The position numbers and the translations under genes were made by a program. DNA of 64,000 nucleotides, taken from contig NZ_BMDT01000002.1 in assembly GCF_014635985.1 (NCBI RefSeq), positions 248,001 to 312,000 on the forward strand, given 5' to 3'. The notes beneath the pieces are model-generated. The model saw only the letters and a program-made list of their open reading frames with translations. It searched no databases and was not told where the DNA came from. Below, piece after piece: positions 34,969 to 43,246 of the stretch. The DNA is from Enterococcus alcedinis. GTDB lineage: Bacteria > Bacillota > Bacilli > Lactobacillales > Enterococcaceae. The stretch's first letter is position 1; every line of letters starts with the position of its first letter.

Positions 34969-36612
34969 ATGGATATTACTGATTTTTTAAAATTGCCTTT
35001 CGCTAAATCCTTTACTTTACTCGCTGGAGAACACGGAACGCATCATCAAATTACCGGTGTGAATATTTTGGATAATCCAAAAGCTTCTGACTGGTTATCT
35101 CCGGGTGAACTCATTGTGACTTCAGGTTATTTTTTCAGCGAAAGCCCCGAAGCCCTTGAACGTTTTTTAACGCATTTTCATCGCTTGAACATTGCCGGGA
35201 TTTGTATTAAGCCCCAAATTTACTTGACTCCCTTACCCAAAGCATTGATTGAACGCTGTAACGAACTGGCGATTCCTTTGATTGAAATCCCTTATGGTAT
35301 CGCTTTTTCAAAAATCTTAAACACCGTGATGAACTTATTATCAAATGAGTCGAACGAAGCCAATCAAATGGCGCTTGACTTTAGTTCTGACCTCTTAGAA
35401 GCCGGTCTCAAAGGCGATGGTTTTACGGAGGTTCAGCATAAATTGGAAACGTTACTCGGTAATCCTCTAATTATTACCAATCAAGATTGGAGTCTCCTCG
35501 TTGAGCACGTTGACGAAGCTTTTTTACCTTATATCCAAAAAAATACGCATCAAATGCACTTTCAAAAAGAAGCATTTGATACGTTACCACCCAATTTAGC
35601 CTATTTAAAGCACCCGTCGAGTTTTGCTTTGAACAACCAACAAACGGGGACGATTTTACCCGTCTTCTTTAACGACATTACTTATGGTTACTTGATTGTC
35701 CTACAAAAAAATCGCGATTTAAATCGGAAAGATTATTTAGCCTTGGAGCATGCATCGATTACTGTTGCACTGGAAATTGTCCATCGTACCGAAAAAGAAC
35801 GTATCCAAAATAAAGTCTTACGCGATTTTTATCGAGAATTACTCTTTGGTCATTCTTCTATTGAAGATCTGAGTGCCTTTAACATTGAGTTTAATTATGA
35901 GATTCCTTATACCGTTGTTATCGTGGCACTCGATAGTATCAATGAGGACACAACCAATTTAGTTCAACAAAAATACGAAGAAGAGCGCACGATTCGTCAA
36001 GTTTTTGCCGCCGCTAAATTTTTCCAAGACCCGATTTTCACGGAACTTCACCTTTTCAAACAAGGGGGTTATTTTATCGGTCTCGTCGGACACGCCAAGC
36101 AACAAACAAAAATTTCACCTACGATGGAACAACAGTTTTTTGAAGCCTTTCAAGCCTATTTATTAAAAAACGTGCCGTCTTCTTTTTATCTCAATATTTA
36201 TGTCGGAACGAAACAAGCGATTGATTCATTGACCCAAAGTTACCGGGAAGCCAAACGCATCATCGACTATCAAAAGCCGGCACAAAGCAAAATCTACTTC
36301 GCGCAAAACTTTTACTTTGAACTCTTTTTGCGCCAGCATATTCAAACAGACGATGCGATGAGCTATGTTAAACACTACCTTGCGCCACTGCTCATACCGA
36401 AAAATCAAGATTTACTTGAAACACTGACCGCCTACTTAGACAATCATTTGAACTTAGCGACGACTTCAAGAGATTTATTTATCCATCGCAACACCTTGCT
36501 TTATCGCATCACCAAAATCGAAAAAATCCTCGGCTATCCACTCGATACTTCGCAGGCAACGTTGAGCTTACAATTAGCTCTGCACTTCTTGAGAGAGTAT
36601 GGGAAAGAGTGA
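34969..36612 (+). CDS. PucR-family regulator of the purine/ureide operon
   Basis: A 547-residue transcriptional activator of the PucR/CdaR type. The N-terminal PucR domain spans about 1-120 (GVNILDNPKASDWLSPGELIVTSG), a GAF-like middle covers about 160-270, and the C-terminal HTH_30 domain includes AYLDNHLNLATTSRDLFIHRNTLLYRI. In Bacillus, PucR controls purine catabolism in response to allantoin-type metabolites. The divergent position with respect to allH-allF-allG supports the same role here. The ATG at 34969 follows TTGGAG by nine bases; the longer frame starts at the TTG inside that site. Confidence 0.87.
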   Translation: MDITDFLKLPFAKSFTLLAGEHGTHHQITGVNILDNPKASDWLSPGELIVTSGYFFSESPEALERFLTHFHRLNIAGICIKPQIYLTPLPKALIERCNELAIPLIEIPYGIAFSKILNTVMNLLSNESNEANQMALDFSSDLLEAGLKGDGFTEVQHKLETLLGNPLIITNQDWSLLVEHVDEAFLPYIQKNTHQMHFQKEAFDTLPPNLAYLKHPSSFALNNQQTGTILPVFFNDITYGYLIVLQKNRDLNRKDYLALEHASITVALEIVHRTEKERIQNKVLRDFYRELLFGHSSIEDLSAFNIEFNYEIPYTVVIVALDSINEDTTNLVQQKYEEERTIRQVFAAAKFFQDPIFTELHLFKQGGYFIGLVGHAKQQTKISPTMEQQFFEAFQAYLLKNVPSSFYLNIYVGTKQAIDSLTQSYREAKRIIDYQKPAQSKIYFAQNFYFELFLRQHIQTDDAMSYVKHYLAPLLIPKNQDLLETLTAYLDNHLNLATTSRDLFIHRNTLLYRITKIEKILGYPLDTSQATLSLQLALHFLREYGKE

Positions 36613-36640
36613 AGTGCAAGGCAACGACTAACAAAATAAG

Positions 36641-36686
36641 GCGAATAACCGACAATCCAAAACAATTAAGGTTGTCGGTTATTCGC
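36641..36686. terminator. Hairpin after the PucR gene
   Basis: GCGAATAACCGACAA at 36641-36655 and its exact complement at 36672-36686 form a 15-pair stem. T-rich tails are weak on both sides, so it may work as a terminator with partial efficiency. Confidence 0.65.
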
Positions 36687-36854
36687 TCTATTCGATTGCT
36701 TGAACAGCGTGTGGCTATTTTTTTAAAAAGATATTTATAAACAGGGACTGAATCCATTAAGATAGGCAATCGATTAGGAATCCGATTTTTTTCTTCATGC
36801 TAGATAACTTTTCTATGATTCATTGTAGCGATTTTTTGAAGCGATTCTTCAAGA

Positions 36855-37358
36855 TTAGTCGTTTGACTCATTTGCGTCACGGTATTTTTGTAAAATAATT
36901 TCGTCACCATTTTTCTCGCTCGTTTCAATGAAACCGAATTTCTTGTAAAGCTGTAATGCAGGCTCATTATCTAGTTTGGTCGATAAGGTAATGACTTTTT
37001 CTTTGGCTTTTTGAAACATGTGGTCAATAACAAGCGCTAAAGCTTTTGAGGCATAGCCTTTTCCTTGATAATTCTGATCAATCATAAACTGCCATAACCA
37101 ATTACGCTTATCTGGTTCCGGAATTGTCTCATCAAAAACAACTGCCGTGTAGCCTATGATTTCTTGATCGAGACAAATAAAGTATGCCTCAGCAAAAGGA
37201 ATCTCAGCCGCTTCTTTAATGGCTTCTGATACCTTTAACGTTAAATTTTTCCCAACTTGTTCTGGTGTGGAATGCAACGCTTCACCAAATAGAGAGTTCG
37301 AATGATTAACAGCTAGTAAGGAAATGTTGTTTGTTTGTTCATTTATTCGTTTTATCAT
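36855..37358 (-). CDS. GNAT-family N-acetyltransferase (RimI-like)
   Basis: A 167-residue acetyltransferase with the acetyl-CoA loop in DQNYQGKGYASKALALVIDHM near 100 and the closing NEPALQLYKKFGFIETSEKNGDEIILQK. This ending is typical of RimI and small-molecule GNATs. AGGAGG lies six bases before the ATG. Substrate unknown. It stands alone between a hairpin and the ECF sigma operon end. Confidence 0.82.
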   Translation of the reverse strand: MIKRINEQTNNISLLAVNHSNSLFGEALHSTPEQVGKNLTLKVSEAIKEAAEIPFAEAYFICLDQEIIGYTAVVFDETIPEPDKRNWLWQFMIDQNYQGKGYASKALALVIDHMFQKAKEKVITLSTKLDNEPALQLYKKFGFIETSEKNGDEIILQKYRDANESND

Positions 37359-37597
37359 TTCAACCTCCTACTTTCATTTTTATGATAACATATCACCTGT
37401 TTTTTTGTATTCGCTTTCTTTAACTTCGCATCGGTTATTTTAATGTGATAAATTAACTTATTCAGATGTACAGCTACCATATATAAAAGGGAGACGGCAT
37501 ATTATTTTCGTTCCATTGTCGGATATTCCACATCCGAAAGACGTCATCAGTAAGCCGAGAATCAACATAGTGGGAATCCGTCACCCAAATCATTATG

Positions 37598-38665
37598 CTA
37601 TTCACTCGATAACGGAATGCTTTCCCTCTCTTCTATAACAAATAAGACTTCAGAACTTTGATCATAGCCTGAGTAATCGAATGTTAATTCGAGGGATTTT
37701 TGACCCTCTTTGTATTTAAATTTAGTTTTTTTAGGTAAATAAGATTGATTCTTTCCCTGTTCATTGACTTGCAATTGAAAAGATTGATCCCCAGGTTTCG
37801 GCGCTATTTGTTTCAAATATTCCTCGGAAATCGTTACGACAAAGGATGTTGGGTACGCAAGCGCACTTGGTGTCGTGTTTTTTAAATCCTCTGTTGTATA
37901 AAAAGGAATTGGCGGAAATTGACTCGTTGTTTGTTTCAAGGGGATTTCCCATTTTCCACTCACTTGCTCAATTACGAGTTTATTTTCGCCCTGCTTCAAC
38001 TCTTGTTGCTGATTAGCTGAAATGCTCTCAACAATCAGTGTGGCATCGTCTAAATCTGGCAATTCTTCCATATCTTTTGTATTTAACCGATAGGTGAGTT
38101 CTAGCTTACCGGTTGCTCGATCAATTGAATAATCGATTTGGACGGATTGAATCGGATTAATTTCAGTTGAAGCGACCTGATTTTTTGAGTTGAAGTTAAT
38201 GACTGTTTGTTTGGCTTGATTTTCAATCGAGAATTTCAAGTGATAGTCTTCTAAATCAGACGACAATAATGTTGAGTTTTTTGGTAAATGAATCGAAAAA
38301 TGCAAGCCTAGCGTCTGACTGTCTGCATAATGTTCGAGCAATTTTATTTCAATATTTTGATCAATCGCAACAGAAGGTCCTTTCTTTACGAAACCTTCTT
38401 GCTTCAAACGTTCAGAAGTAAATTCACCAAATCGCAGTAAATTCATCGCTGCTAATCCAATCGGTGTTATCGAAGTGATCACCAATAGCATTAAAACAGC
38501 GACTAATATGTAAATTGAGTGACATCTCACACGTGGCTTTCTTTTTACCAAAGAGGGTTCGTTTAAAATTGTTTTATAGGTTTCATCCAATCGATGACGT
38601 ACGACACTTGATACCGCCTCTTCTTTCCTAATCGTTTCTTTCAATTTATCTTCGGATAGTCCCAT
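37598..38665 (-). CDS. DUF4179-type membrane anti-sigma-like protein
   Basis: A 355-residue single-pass protein. The first 45 residues are cytosolic and helical, a membrane helix spans about 48-72, and the remaining 280 residues lie outside in a beta-rich region (about 90-220 matches the DUF4179 pattern, followed by a second sandwich-like part). DUF4179 proteins occur next to ECF sigma factors and are thought to restrain them. Its ATG overlaps the sigma stop by one base (TAATG), so the two are coupled. No zinc-binding anti-sigma motif was seen. Confidence 0.75.
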   Translation of the reverse strand: MGLSEDKLKETIRKEEAVSSVVRHRLDETYKTILNEPSLVKRKPRVRCHSIYILVAVLMLLVITSITPIGLAAMNLLRFGEFTSERLKQEGFVKKGPSVAIDQNIEIKLLEHYADSQTLGLHFSIHLPKNSTLLSSDLEDYHLKFSIENQAKQTVINFNSKNQVASTEINPIQSVQIDYSIDRATGKLELTYRLNTKDMEELPDLDDATLIVESISANQQQELKQGENKLVIEQVSGKWEIPLKQTTSQFPPIPFYTTEDLKNTTPSALAYPTSFVVTISEEYLKQIAPKPGDQSFQLQVNEQGKNQSYLPKKTKFKYKEGQKSLELTFDYSGYDQSSEVLFVIEERESIPLSSE

Positions 38666-39177
38666 TACGCTTCTCCTTTCGATGATTGCTGTACTTTTAG
38701 TTTGGCTTTTGCCCTTGCTAATCGTGTCTTTGTGGTATTAATCGGTAAATCAAGCATACGACTAATTTCCTTGATGGAATAGCCGTTATAATAGTAAAGC
38801 ACCAACGGAAGACGGTATTTGACATCCAATGCAAGTAAGTGTTCCCTCAGTTCAAATGATTCACTATTTGGATTCGCGGCTTCCGGTAACCAATCGATGA
38901 AATCAATTGGTTTGTTGTTTTTTTCTAAAATCGCATGGCAGTTATTAATTAAAATCCGACAAAGCCACGTTTTAAAGTAACGATCTTTTTTCAAATTTTT
39001 GAGATTTTTAAAGGCATCAATCATTGTTTCCTGTAGACAATCTGCAATGTCTTCTTCATTATTTAAAAATTTCCGTGCCATGTTGTAGAGATATTTTTCG
39101 TTTTTTTTCATCAAACGAACAAAATCTTCATTGCTGCCAGACTTCGCTCGCTTAATCGAGAGTAAATCATTTAACAA
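38665..39177 (-). CDS. ECF-type RNA polymerase sigma factor
   Basis: A 170-residue group 4 sigma factor. Region 2 is seen in YLYNMARKFLNNEEDIADCLQETMIDAFKNL, and region 4 in DVKYRLPLVLYYYNGYSIKEISRMLDLPINTTKTRLARAK. It resembles SigV/SigW-type factors, which answer envelope stress such as lysozyme or antimicrobial peptides. A TTG start seven bases after GGGAGG was accepted. The downstream membrane protein is its probable anti-sigma factor. An ECF-type promoter upstream suggests autoregulation. Confidence 0.9.
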   Translation of the reverse strand: MLNDLLSIKRAKSGSNEDFVRLMKKNEKYLYNMARKFLNNEEDIADCLQETMIDAFKNLKNLKKDRYFKTWLCRILINNCHAILEKNNKPIDFIDWLPEAANPNSESFELREHLLALDVKYRLPLVLYYYNGYSIKEISRMLDLPINTTKTRLARAKAKLKVQQSSKGEA

Positions 39178-39217
39178 CTTGCAACCTCCCTTTTATTTTT
39201 TAGTACCTATTATATTA

Positions 39218-39244
39218 GAGACGGAAAAGAGTCGAAAAGTTTCA
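39218..39244 (-). promoter_or_regulatory. Candidate ECF-sigma autoregulatory promoter
   Basis: On the minus strand TGAAAC (plus 39239-39244), a 15-base spacer and CGTCTC (plus 39218-39223) match the TGAAAC/CGTC elements read by SigV/SigW-like factors, about one base short in spacing. They lie some 40 to 65 bases before the sigma start. A TATAAT on the same strand (plus 39208-39213) may give housekeeping transcription as well. Confidence 0.5.
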
Positions 39245-39464
39245 TTTTATAAAATTAAATCTTATTTTTTGGTTCGTTGGTAAGGGTAAATAAAGCAGAA
39301 GTTCTCGAAAATCGAATTCGAATACGCAATCGATTGATACTACATGGATTCGGTTTTATTAACCGTTTAGGAGAAAATCATTGATTGCATGGCTATTTTC
39401 GCTATCATTATCATTGAAAACAGCGATTATTTTGGCGATAGATAAATAAAATGAGGTGGATAAC

Positions 39465-39860
39465 GTGTCATCAAGTATTGATTTTTCTTTAAGTCGTTCG
39501 ACCGATTCGAACAAAGTCATTCAATTTCCTACATCTTTATATGATTATATGGAGTATACTTTTTTCTGGATAAAATCTACTTGGGTAGATGATGTTACCA
39601 GAAACGGTCTCGATTACATTGGACCGTCAATTATCGACAATGATATTCCTAAGTTTAAAGAAATACTCATTGCATGGAAACAGTTATTTACGTTGGCAAC
39701 GGAAAACTTTGACGTACCTATCGGATATGATTGTGAAACTTCCGAGAGGTATAAAGAGCGTGTGAATCGAGAAAAAACCATTCATTTAATCGAGAATTTG
39801 ATCGGATTATGCGATTTAGCCATTGAATTAAATGATACCATCACAGTGCACGGTCTTTAA
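39465..39860 (+). CDS. Hypothetical protein
   Basis: Not recognised. A 131-residue acidic soluble protein, aromatic-rich in the middle (YDYMEYTFFWIKSTW), with a helical C-terminal half (EKTIHLIENLIGLCDLAIELN). The GTG at 39465 lies five bases after GAGGTGG and was chosen over the GTG that overlaps that site. Size, acidity and single-gene setting recall immunity-type proteins, but there is no toxin gene beside it, so this is only an impression. It ends at a shared bidirectional terminator. Confidence 0.5.
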   Translation: MSSSIDFSLSRSTDSNKVIQFPTSLYDYMEYTFFWIKSTWVDDVTRNGLDYIGPSIIDNDIPKFKEILIAWKQLFTLATENFDVPIGYDCETSERYKERVNREKTIHLIENLIGLCDLAIELNDTITVHGL

Positions 39861-39893
39861 ATCGAAGACGCCACAATCATTACAAAATGAAAC

Positions 39894-39946
39894 AAAAAAA
39901 TACGAACCCCATCTCTTGCTAAAAGAAATGTGGGGTTCGTATTTTA
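39894..39946. terminator. Bidirectional terminator between 39860 and the pduO-type gene
   Basis: AAAATACGAACCCCA pairs with TGGGGTTCGTATTTT, with A-run and T-run outside, so it serves both convergent genes. Confidence 0.9.
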
Positions 39947-39950
39947 TCTT

Positions 39951-40517
39951 TTAATCATTATGAAAGACTTTTCCTGCTCGTTCGTAAAAGGGTTCTTTGA
40001 CATCGTAGACAAAGTTCATATAACGCGCTAGGACGAAGAACAAATCGGACAAGCGATTCACGACTTTAAAGGCGTGCAGGTTAATCGGAATCCCATCGCT
40101 GACGAGTTGGGTAATTTCACGTTCGGCGCGACGAGTGACCGTGCGTGCAATATGAAAATGGCTCGCTAGTAAGTGACCACCTGGTAAGACAAATTTCTCA
40201 ATTGGTGGGACTTGTTTGGCGTAAGCATCGATCAGACTTTCGACTTCGAGTAAGTGTTGTTGATTGACGATATAGTCACGTACGCCTTCTGGTGTCGCTA
40301 AATCGGTGCCTAGATCAAACAACAAGACTTGTAACTGCAACAGTTCTTTTTGGAGTGCTAGATGGTCGTCAGCCAATTGGGAAATAATTTCGCCAATCCA
40401 AGCATTCGTTTCATCTAAACTGCCATATGCATGGACGCGAGGGTCAGACTTCGCTAAACGCTCACCGCCAATAATACTGGTTTTACCTTGATCGCCACTT
40501 TTCGTATAGATTTTCAC
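39951..40517 (-). CDS. pduO: ATP:cob(I)alamin adenosyltransferase, PduO type
   Basis: A 188-residue enzyme that makes adenosylcobalamin. The start MKIYTKSGDQGKTSIIGG binds ATP, YGSLDETNAWIG lies near 34, and the trimer active-site segment ARTVTRRAEREI with the cobalamin-facing FKVVNRLSDLFFVLARYMN lies near 130-165. The GTG at 40517 lies eight bases after AAGGAGG and gives the canonical N-terminus; the frame upstream to 40541 overlaps nrdJ. It lies 13 bases after nrdJ in the same operon, so it very likely supplies the coenzyme for this B12-dependent reductase. Confidence 0.93.
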   Translation of the reverse strand: MKIYTKSGDQGKTSIIGGERLAKSDPRVHAYGSLDETNAWIGEIISQLADDHLALQKELLQLQVLLFDLGTDLATPEGVRDYIVNQQHLLEVESLIDAYAKQVPPIEKFVLPGGHLLASHFHIARTVTRRAEREITQLVSDGIPINLHAFKVVNRLSDLFFVLARYMNFVYDVKEPFYERAGKVFHND

Positions 40518-40530
40518 GTGGGGTTCCTCC

Positions 40531-43014
40531 TTATAGGCCACATCTTAATTGAACTTTACAATTCGTACACGTACTACAACCACCAATTTCTTCGATCGTT
40601 CCTTCTAAACAAATCGGACATTTCTCGACTTCAATTGCGTCTAGCTGAACGGGAACAGCAACTGTTTCTTGCTCTTCGTCTAACACGATTGAGGTGTCGT
40701 TTTCAACTGCTTCAAGGGTTAAGACTTGTGATTCACGGCTGCCATCGACATAAACCGTGCCACCTTTTGCGCCTCCGCTATATAAGTTTTCGTAGATTTT
40801 CGCAACTTGCTGTACCGAATAGCCACGTGGTGCGTTAACCGTCTTCGAAATCGAACTATCGACCCAACGTTGAATGACGCATTGCACGTCAACGTGAGCT
40901 TCCGGTGCCAATTCCATTGCCGATACGAAGAATTCTGGTAATGCGTCTTTGATCGCTTTTGGTTCACGTTCTAAGTACTCTTCAACGATTGCTGCATTGA
41001 CTTCAATAAATTTCCCTAAACGTCCACTACGGAAATAAGAGAATGAGAAGTACGGCTCGAGTCCGGTTGAAACACCGGCCATTGTTCCCGTTGATCCAGT
41101 TGGTGCCACTGTCAACAAGTGTGAGTTACGAATCCCGTGCTCTAAAATACCTTCGCGAATTTCAGCTGGCATTTTTTTCATGTAGCCTGAATCAATGAAT
41201 TTTTGACGTAATTCACGTGTTTCGGCATCAGTTTGACCGATTAAGAATGGGAAGCTCCCTTTTTCTTTGGCTAAGTCAATCGATGTTTGGTACGCTGTCA
41301 CAGCGATTTTTTCGAAAATTTGATCGACAAGGGCATTACCTTCGACCGATCCATACGTTTTTTCACAATAAATCAGTAAATCAGCTAAGCCCATTACGCC
41401 CAGTCCGACACGACGTTCTCCTTTGGCTTGTTTTTCGTTTTTATCAAAGAAATAAGGGGTCGCGTCAATCACGTTGTCTTGGAAACGGACACTTGTTTCT
41501 ACCGCATGAGCTAACTTTTCAAAATCAACAGCTTTCGTTTCGTTATTGACCATGTTCGCTAAATTCACGGCAGCTAAGTTACATACCGCATACGGTGTTA
41601 AAGGCTGCTCGCCACACGGGTTGGTCGCGACCACTTTTTGACCGTAAGCTGTCGCATTGGTCATTTCATTCGCATTGTCGATAAAGAAAATCCCTGGTTC
41701 CGCTGAATAAGTCGCACAAAACGTAATTAAATCCCATAACTCGCGCGCTTGAATTTCTTGGTACGTCTTAACGCTGCGTCCTGTTGCTTCCCACTCGCGG
41801 ACGTCGCCAATTTCTGCCCAGTTTTGGTCATAATCAGCCATTTCTTCTGGTGTGTATTGCTCGATTGCTGGGAAACGTAAAGCGTAAGTGCCATCTTTTT
41901 CAACGGCGTCCATGAAGTCTTTCGTTAAACAAACCGAAATATTGGCGCCGGACAAGAATTCACTGTTAGTCACACTATACGTACCACCTTGTTGCAATTT
42001 CACTTTTGCTTCAGCGATAAATTTTTGGTTGTTTTCATCTTTCGCAAAATCAGAAGCAATTAAATGTTCCAGCATCGCTTTTTCGCCAAAATCAAGTGGC
42101 GTAAATTGGAGTTTCTCTTGTGCTAAACGACGAATCGTTTCATTGGATGTCGTCTGGATTAAATGACGTAGAATCGATGGATTTTGCATTTTTGCTAAAA
42201 TAAACTCAAAGATATCTGGGTGCCAATCGGCCATCATAATCATTTGTGCGCCACGACGACTGCCACCTTGTTCGACTAAATGCGTTAAATTGGCTAAATC
42301 ATTCAACCAAGAAACCGAACCGGAAGATTTACCGCTCACCCCACGGACGATCGCCGAGCGTGGGCGTAACGTTGAACCGTTCGTTCCGACACCGCCACCA
42401 CGACTCATAATTTCCATGACTTCTTTACGGTGATTGGCTAAACCATCACGCGAATCGTGAATAAATGGCATCACGTAGCAGTTAAAGTACGTCACTTGTG
42501 AATCGGTGCCTGCGCCATAAAGAACACGGCCGGCTGGAATTAAGTTTTGATTGACTAATTGCTCATAGAACGCATCAAAAGCGGCTGCGTATTTTTTCGG
42601 TGATTGCTCTTCTTTCGCGATTCCATGCGCCACACGCTTGGCAATTTGTTCATAATAAAGTTCCAACGGTTTTTCAATCTCCGTTATCGGACGAATCACA
42701 CGACCGCTACTTGCCTCTTCACCTTCTAAAACACTGCGAAATTCTTCTTCGACTTCGATTTCAACGGTTTCAGCTTCAATATTCACCACATGACCTAAAC
42801 CACGTGCCGGATATTGCGGATCAGGCTTGGTTGTCAAAACAACCAAGTCTCCAATAACAAGCGTTTCACCTGTCGGATCTTTTGCCGCGTAACGATCGAG
42901 CATAATTAAGCGTGAAATACCTGAGAACTGTTGTCTCATGTCTGTTGTAATCGGATAAATCCCCGGAAAATCAGGAATAATTTTATTTAAATTTTCGATT
43001 TGCATTGTTATCAT
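40531..43014 (-). CDS. nrdJ: Adenosylcobalamin-dependent (class II) ribonucleotide reductase
   Basis: An 827-residue reductase that makes deoxyribonucleotides with a radical from adenosylcobalamin, working with or without oxygen. Active-site parts are the first Cys in TYFNCYVMP near 175, the thiyl-radical Cys in ATNPCGEQPLTPYAVCNLAAVN near 465, and LTVAPTGSTGTMAGVSTGLEP near 640. The tail has two Cys pairs (CPICLEG and CSTCTNC near 800-822), a likely metal or redox module. AGAGGTG precedes the ATG. NrdR boxes sit in its promoter. It is co-transcribed with the cobalamin adenosyltransferase. Confidence 0.95.
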   Translation of the reverse strand: MITMQIENLNKIIPDFPGIYPITTDMRQQFSGISRLIMLDRYAAKDPTGETLVIGDLVVLTTKPDPQYPARGLGHVVNIEAETVEIEVEEEFRSVLEGEEASSGRVIRPITEIEKPLELYYEQIAKRVAHGIAKEEQSPKKYAAAFDAFYEQLVNQNLIPAGRVLYGAGTDSQVTYFNCYVMPFIHDSRDGLANHRKEVMEIMSRGGGVGTNGSTLRPRSAIVRGVSGKSSGSVSWLNDLANLTHLVEQGGSRRGAQMIMMADWHPDIFEFILAKMQNPSILRHLIQTTSNETIRRLAQEKLQFTPLDFGEKAMLEHLIASDFAKDENNQKFIAEAKVKLQQGGTYSVTNSEFLSGANISVCLTKDFMDAVEKDGTYALRFPAIEQYTPEEMADYDQNWAEIGDVREWEATGRSVKTYQEIQARELWDLITFCATYSAEPGIFFIDNANEMTNATAYGQKVVATNPCGEQPLTPYAVCNLAAVNLANMVNNETKAVDFEKLAHAVETSVRFQDNVIDATPYFFDKNEKQAKGERRVGLGVMGLADLLIYCEKTYGSVEGNALVDQIFEKIAVTAYQTSIDLAKEKGSFPFLIGQTDAETRELRQKFIDSGYMKKMPAEIREGILEHGIRNSHLLTVAPTGSTGTMAGVSTGLEPYFSFSYFRSGRLGKFIEVNAAIVEEYLEREPKAIKDALPEFFVSAMELAPEAHVDVQCVIQRWVDSSISKTVNAPRGYSVQQVAKIYENLYSGGAKGGTVYVDGSRESQVLTLEAVENDTSIVLDEEQETVAVPVQLDAIEVEKCPICLEGTIEEIGGCSTCTNCKVQLRCGL

Positions 43015-43039
43015 TCAAAACACCTCTTAAAATCATTAA

Positions 43040-43094
43040 GCACAACATATAGTGCCGATAGATTGATTTTAACACCATATATTGTGTATTTCAA
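43040..43094 (-). promoter_or_regulatory. nrdJ promoter with two NrdR boxes
   Basis: On the minus strand TTGAAA (plus 43089-43094), exactly 17 bases and TAAAAT (plus 43066-43071) form a strong promoter. The 16-mer ACACCATATATTGTGT (43072-43087) fills the spacer and differs from the NrdR-box consensus ACACAATATATTGTGT at one base. A weaker box, GCACAACATATAGTGC (43040-43055), lies 32 bases away, three helical turns, over the likely start point. Paired boxes at this distance are the hallmark of NrdR repression of reductase genes. Confidence 0.8.
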
Positions 43095-43117
43095 TCTTGA
43101 CTTTTGAAACCGATTCT

Positions 43118-43142
43118 GTTATTGAGAACTATTCTCAATAAC
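43118..43142. promoter_or_regulatory. Perfect 25-base Fur-like palindrome
   Basis: Two 11-base arms (GTTATTGAGAA and TTCTCAATAAC) surround CTA. The core TTGAGAACTATTCTCAA resembles Fur boxes (TGAGAATNATTCTCA). It lies between nrdJ and the DUF1275 gene. It ends four bases before a possible plus-strand promoter (TTGCTT 43146-43151, 18 bases, TATACT 43170-43175) for the DUF1275-carbonic anhydrase operon. Another metal regulator of the same family is possible. Confidence 0.55.
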
Positions 43143-43246
43143 TTTTTGCTTTTTTTAGTGGATAAAAGTTATACTAAATAAACAAGCTTTTCTTCATTAA
43201 CAACGTTTGAGACGCTTTACTTCTATTCGAAAGGAACAGATAAAAG

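Noticed and set aside
37474-37593. A 39-codon open frame on the minus strand, three bases after the DUF4179 gene stop.
   Set aside because: It has no ribosome site and no family resemblance. It may be the remnant of a longer gene or chance.
39261-39395. Open stretch on the plus strand before the hypothetical gene at 39465 (about 35 codons ending near 39382).
   Set aside because: No start with a ribosome site and repetitive Arg/Ile composition; treated as non-coding.
40510-40530. A second CACGTG core, considered as another parS site.
   Set aside because: Only the central bases match; the right arm does not, and the site lies at the start of the adenosyltransferase gene.
43015-43246. Cobalamin riboswitch considered for the B12-dependent reductase operon.
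   Set aside because: The leader is too short and AT-rich, no B12-box was seen, and NrdR boxes explain the regulation better.
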